In this document: positions 7,259 to 9,569 of the stretch, in pieces
How the letters are laid out: every line of letters starts with the position of its first letter
Position numbering within the stretch: the first letter of the stretch is position 1
Assembly (NCBI GenBank): GCA_020627605.1
Contig: JAHDGO010000024.1
Coordinates: 5,113-14,681, forward strand
Length of the DNA stretch: 9,569 nt
From: Yoonia sp.
GTDB lineage: Bacteria > Pseudomonadota > Alphaproteobacteria > Rhodobacterales > Rhodobacteraceae
Direction: 5' to 3'
Program-made: the position numbers and the translations under genes
The notes under the pieces: generated by a model
The model's database searches: none
Told to the model about the DNA's origin: nothing
What the model saw: the letters and a program-made list of their open reading frames with translations, nothing else

Positions 7259-7457
7259 TGTGTCTTATCTCCCCATAGATGACCGTTTTCCGGCCTTGCA
7301 GACTTTTGTCGCGCGAAGACTGGCAGCCAGTTCCCGCGCGCTCATTGATACCTGTACCCGAAAGCACAGCAACGGGTAAAGAAATACCAGCGTTCCCCCT
7401 ACCACAGGCAGGGAATGCGCAGCAATTTTCGGGGTTTGACGCCAAATTTGGCGGGGA
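7259..7457 (-). other. 199-bp intergenic gap, possible ATG-less small ORF
   Basis: This is the widest gap in the operon. It holds the 14-bp palindrome just after nuoE and, further on, one frame ending at TAA (7267-7265). That frame encodes a hydrophobic stretch (VVGGTLVFLYPLLCF) followed by a basic Ser/Ala/Lys/Arg-rich tail. No early in-frame ATG lies in the gap; the first usable start is a GTG at 7405, giving about 46 residues, and a later ATG at 7345 falls after the hydrophobic part. The stop lies 6 nt before the next gene and carries GGGGAGA, that gene's probable ribosome binding site. Third-position GC appears lower than in the flanking genes, so this may be a small gene, a decayed one, or chance. 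No terminator or convincing promoter was seen. Confidence 0.3.
7440..7453. repeat. Perfect 14-bp palindrome after nuoE
   Basis: CGCCAAATTTGGCG is perfectly self-complementary and starts a few bases after the nuoE stop codon. As RNA it could make a 5-bp stem with an AATT loop. No T-run follows on the minus strand, so it is not an intrinsic terminator. It could be an mRNA-stabilising hairpin or a protein-binding site. Confidence 0.5.
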
Positions 7458-8558
7458 TCAGACCGATTTGGCCAATGTGGCGGCCTGACTGACCCAATCG
7501 TCACGTTCAATGCGGCCCTTGAACTTCAACCGGCTGTCGACCCATGCGATCTCTTCCGAGGTCCATTTGGCGATCTGGTCAAAATGCCAGAAGCCCATGT
7601 CATTCAACACGCCTTCCAGCTTTGGCCCGACACCGCTGATCTTTTTCAGATCATCCGCACCGCCATCGCGCGGCGCGCTCAGGGTTTCGGGCTCTTTCTC
7701 AAGATCAGGGTTGGGGTTCGACTTGCCGGTGGGTTTGGCCTTGGATTTTGCCACCGCCTGCTGCTTGGTGACGCCGGTGCCATCCGCAGGCTTGCCCGCT
7801 GCCGGTTTCGGTGCGGCGGCTTTCTTGACCTTTGGCTTGGCTGGCTGGTCGGTCTTGACCCAAGGGGCCAGAAACGGCACCTCGGTCCCGTCGATACGTT
7901 TGACAGTATCACCGATGTCAGTGGCCAGCTGTGCGCTGGCGTTATATTTCGTCTTGCCGCTGTCATAGCCCTTCAGGCTGGTCAGCCCTTTCAGCGGTTC
8001 CGCGGCAAAGCGGCCATTCTGCGGGCCCGGCACAGGCACTTGCCCTGCGGCCAGTTCATCAATGATCTCACCCAGTCGGGCGGCGGTCAGATCCTCGTAG
8101 TAGTCCTTGCCGATCTGGGCCATTGGCGCATTCGCGCAAGACCCAAGGCATTCGACCTCTTCCCACGAAAACTTGCCATCGGCAGACAGGGTATGGGGCT
8201 TGTCAGCGATCTTTTCCTGACACACACCGATCAAATCCTCTGCCCCGCAGATCATGCAGGACAGTGTGCCGCAGACCTGGATATGGGCTACGGAGCCAAC
8301 AGGTTGCAGCTGGAACATGAAATAGAACGACGCCACTTCCAGCGCGCGCATATAAGCAAGGTCCAGCATTGCGGCGACATGCTCGATCGCGGGACGGCTC
8401 AGCCATCCCTCCTGCTCTTGCGCGCGCCACAGCAACGGAATGATGGCAGAGGCTTGGCGTCCCTCAGGGAACTTCTTCATCTGCGCCTCGGCCCATGTCT
8501 GGTTGTCCGGCGTAAAGGCAAAGCTCTCTGGTTGATCGTGATATAGGCGACGTAGCAT
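7458..8558 (-). CDS. nuoE: NADH-quinone oxidoreductase subunit E with C-terminal H3TH domain
   Basis: The 24-kDa-type subunit of the NADH-oxidising module of complex I, acting in the cytoplasm next to NuoF. Residues 1-165 are the thioredoxin-like ferredoxin domain; the N1a 2Fe-2S ligands are Cys96 and Cys101 ([11 protein letters not shown]) and Cys137 and Cys141 ([10 protein letters not shown]). The protein has 366 residues against about 160-240 for most NuoE. The excess is a segment at about 180-235, a Lys/Ala/Pro-rich linker (about 236-290) and a helix-hairpin-helix-like domain (about 300-364) with [12 protein letters not shown] and [11 protein letters not shown]. That domain recurs in the next gene (7258-6626). 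The start [15 protein letters not shown] is at the TGATG overlap with the 41-aa ORF. Core identity is certain; what the extension does is unknown, and interaction with another subunit is the simplest guess. Confidence 0.97.
   Translation of the reverse strand: MLRRLYHDQPESFAFTPDNQTWAEAQMKKFPEGRQASAIIPLLWRAQEQEGWLSRPAIEHVAAMLDLAYMRALEVASFYFMFQLQPVGSVAHIQVCGTLSCMICGAEDLIGVCQEKIADKPHTLSADGKFSWEEVECLGSCANAPMAQIGKDYYEDLTAARLGEIIDELAAGQVPVPGPQNGRFAAEPLKGLTSLKGYDSGKTKYNASAQLATDIGDTVKRIDGTEVPFLAPWVKTDQPAKPKVKKAAAPKPAAGKPADGTGVTKQQAVAKSKAKPTGKSNPNPDLEKEPETLSAPRDGGADDLKKISGVGPKLEGVLNDMGFWHFDQIAKWTSEEIAWVDSRLKFKGRIERDDWVSQAATLAKSV
7467..7661 (-). repeat. H3TH-type domain, copy 1 (in NuoE)
   Basis: This segment encodes NuoE residues about 300-364. 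By hand alignment about 38 of 62 positions match copy 2 at 6877-6680 with a one-residue gap, including DDLK, GVGPKLE, HFDQI, FKGR and a terminal RD-x-WV-x-QA pattern. The GVGPKLE turn is typical of helix-hairpin-helix/H3TH domains annotated as flap-endonuclease-like. Confidence 0.85.
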
Positions 8559-8683
8559 CAGTTCATTCCGTTTAAGATAATCGCGCTATTTGCGCCCGCA
8601 AACAGCGCCAATGGGACAAGACCCGCCGGGCTGGGGCCTACTCCTAGCAGAAGGAGCATCCCCGACAACCCGATAGTCACCAT
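8558..8683 (-). CDS. Candidate 41-aa hydrophobic micro-protein
   Basis: An open frame of 41 codons exactly fills the space between the lipoprotein gene and nuoE. Its ATG (8683-8681) shares the A of the lipoprotein stop TGA, and its TGA (8560-8558) shares the A of the nuoE ATG, so both junctions read TGATG. The product begins [16 protein letters not shown] and is almost wholly hydrophobic (about residues 3-16 and 21-37, with a Pro/Gly break at 16-24). It has no charged residue and ends NGMN. It should be a membrane peptide of one helix or a hairpin. No good Shine-Dalgarno precedes it, so translation would depend on ribosomes ending the lipoprotein gene. A hairpin (CTCCT/AGGAG, 8641-8656) lies inside and is the alternative reason for this spacer. 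The frame and overlaps are seen directly; expression is inferred. Confidence 0.5.
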   Translation of the reverse strand: MVTIGLSGMLLLLGVGPSPAGLVPLALFAGANSAIILNGMN

Positions 8684-9015
8684 CAGGCGCAGGCACCTGT
8701 CGTGACCTGGAAGGACTGGCCATCAGCCGACACAGCGCCTTTTCCCTCGGCCTGCAATTCAGTCAGGATGCGGGCCAGATCATCAACCGACAGGGTCGCG
8801 CCAGCCAGAATGGCGGGTGATGTGGCTTCGTTGACGACACAGCCATTGGCCTGTGCGGCCGACACAAAACGGTCCTTGGCCGACATCGGCGTCGCCTCTA
8901 CCACTGGCGGGGCGACAGGGGCCGGTGCGGCGCCAACCGGGCCGGACGGCGGCGTCATATCGGCACAAGCGGCCAGCGTCAGGCATCCTACGGCGATCAG
9001 GCTGCGTTTCATCAT
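8683..9015 (-). CDS. Lipoprotein in nuo operon (110 aa, two mature Cys)
   Basis: A small exported lipoprotein of unknown function. Residues 1-17 form a lipoprotein signal peptide (MMKRSLIAVGCLTLAAC) with the lipobox LAAC and lipidated Cys17. A Pro/Ala-rich linker (about 21-42) follows, then a compact C-terminal domain (about 45-110) with Cys59 and Cys109, the latter the penultimate residue. The pair could form a periplasmic disulfide. The signal peptide closely resembles that of the second lipoprotein in this operon (5096-4692), but the mature parts do not obviously align. The stop TGA overlaps the ATG of a 41-residue hydrophobic ORF (TGATG). Lipidation and export are well supported; a link to complex I rests on operon position alone. 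Confidence 0.85.
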   Translation of the reverse strand: MMKRSLIAVGCLTLAACADMTPPSGPVGAAPAPVAPPVVEATPMSAKDRFVSAAQANGCVVNEATSPAILAGATLSVDDLARILTELQAEGKGAVSADGQSFQVTTGACA

Positions 9016-9022
9016 TATCAGG

Positions 9023-9028
9023 TCTCCC
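9023..9028 (-). promoter_or_regulatory. Ribosome binding site for the 110-aa lipoprotein
   Basis: On the minus strand this reads GGGAGA, 7 nt before the first of two consecutive ATG codons (9015 and 9012). The spacing favours the first ATG, so the protein begins Met-Met. Confidence 0.6.
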
Positions 9029-9042
9029 TTTGGTCTTTGTTC

Positions 9043-9267
9043 TTAATCCGACGCCGCTGGGGCGACTGTTGCAGGGTCATCAAGGGCCGCATCGCCAGAG
9101 AATAGCGACTCCATCCCGTAAAACAGCACCGCAACCGAAACGGCGATCCCGCAAACACCACCGATGATAATCCCGGTGCTGCTGCGCCGGAAAATCCGCG
9201 AGACCGCGGCGGCAACGAAAAACCCCGTCGCAACCAGCAGACCCAGCAGGATATCACCAAGTGTCAT
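9043..9267 (-). CDS. Small two-helix membrane protein in nuo operon (74 aa)
   Basis: A 74-residue protein of unknown function. Two hydrophobic segments are visible, at about residues 5-24 and 31-50, joined by a short basic turn (SRIFRRSS), so the turn is predicted to face the cytoplasm and both ends the periplasm. The tail (about 51-74) is acidic and Ala/Pro-rich. The ATG overlaps the nuoD stop (ATGA), and a GGAGAG sequence lies just upstream inside nuoD, which supports this start. A 27-bp gap follows before the lipoprotein gene. By position it belongs with the unidentified reading frames known in Paracoccus and Rhodobacter nuo clusters. A role as an accessory complex I subunit or assembly protein is inference only. 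Confidence 0.85.
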   Translation of the reverse strand: MTLGDILLGLLVATGFFVAAAVSRIFRRSSTGIIIGGVCGIAVSVAVLFYGMESLFSGDAALDDPATVAPAASD

Positions 9268-9569
9268 CTGTCGATCTCTCCAAACACCACATCCATGGTG
9301 CCGATGATGGCACTGACGTCGGCCAGCTGATGCCCTTTGCAGATATAATCCATCGCCTGCAGGTGCAGATAGCCCGGCGCGCGCAGCTTGGCGCGATATG
9401 GCCGATTGGTGCCGTCAGCCACCAGATAAACGCCGAACTCACCCTTGGGTGCCTCAACGGCTGCATAGACCTCCCCGGCAGGCACATGGAAGCCTTCGGT
9501 GTAAAGCTTGAAGTGATGGATCAGCGCCTCCATCGAAGTTTTCATCTCACCCCGTGTGGGCGGCGTCAT
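9264..9569 (-). CDS. nuoD: NADH-quinone oxidoreductase subunit D, C-terminal part (partial)
   Basis: This is the last 101 codons of NuoD, the 49-kDa-type subunit that forms much of the quinone-binding cavity at the base of the peripheral arm of complex I on the cytoplasmic side. Visible family signatures are [15 protein letters not shown], the [20 protein letters not shown] block, [12 protein letters not shown], and the terminal [19 protein letters not shown], which is the usual C-terminus. NuoD is normally about 400 residues, so roughly three quarters lie beyond the right edge. The ATG at 9569 is an internal methionine, not the start. The stop TGA (9266-9264) overlaps the ATG of the next gene by the ATGA arrangement, implying translational coupling. 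Identity is certain; only completeness is lacking. Confidence 0.98.
   Translation of the reverse strand: MTPPTRGEMKTSMEALIHHFKLYTEGFHVPAGEVYAAVEAPKGEFGVYLVADGTNRPYRAKLRAPGYLHLQAMDYICKGHQLADVSAIIGTMDVVFGEIDR

Noticed and set aside
7584..8546. 320-codon plus-strand open frame
   Set aside because: It lies wholly antisense to nuoE, whose identity is certain, and has no domain or plausible promoter.
8633..8663. Hairpin in the lipoprotein-nuoE spacer as a terminator
   Set aside because: The GGGG/CCCC and CTCCT/AGGAG pairing exists but has internal loops and no T-run, and the intact frame through it fits coding better.
9567..9569. ATG at the right edge as nuoD start
   Set aside because: The residues that follow belong to the NuoD C-terminal third, so this is an internal codon of a gene cut by the window.

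Overview
The window is a stretch of a complex I (NADH:quinone oxidoreductase, nuo) operon from an alphaproteobacterium, most likely Rhodobacterales (Roseobacter/Rhodobacter/Paracoccus relatives). All genes are on the minus strand, so transcription runs from high to low coordinates. The assignment rests on mitochondrial-type core subunits (a NuoG of 671 residues without the extra N7 cluster cysteines), moderately high GC, and accessory genes (DUF5337, DUF5333, a NuoE with a C-terminal H3TH domain) that I associate with this order.

Layout in transcription order: the 3' end of nuoD (9569-9264, cut by the window); a 74-aa two-helix membrane protein; a 110-aa lipoprotein; a 41-aa hydrophobic micro-ORF overlapping both neighbours; nuoE with a long C-terminal extension; a gap of about 200 bp; a 210-aa membrane-anchored protein repeating the NuoE C-terminal domain; a 75-aa DUF5337 membrane protein; nuoF; a 134-aa lipoprotein; a 77-aa two-helix membrane protein; a 152-aa DUF3291 protein; a 134-aa secreted DUF5333 protein; a 139-bp gap with a terminator-like hairpin; nuoG; nuoH; and the 5' part of nuoI (265-1, cut by the window).

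The core genes build the NADH-oxidising arm (NuoE N1a; NuoF FMN, NADH and N3; NuoG N1b, N4, N5), the quinone site and arm base (NuoD, NuoI) and the proximal membrane module (NuoH). Nine accessory genes sit between them. Many junctions are stop/start overlaps (nuoD/74-aa, lipoprotein/41-aa, 41-aa/nuoE, nuoF/lipoprotein) or abutting codons, which implies co-translation with complex I.

The most interesting material is in the accessory set: (1) a micro-ORF embedded between a lipoprotein gene and nuoE; (2) one H3TH-type domain carried both by NuoE and by a separate membrane-anchored protein two genes upstream of nuoF; (3) two exported two-cysteine proteins of equal length that look like diverged paralogues; (4) a terminator-shaped hairpin inside the 77-aa gene and another just before nuoG, which could set the ratio of early to late complex I subunits. 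No tRNA, rRNA, CRISPR, IS element or plus-strand gene was found.
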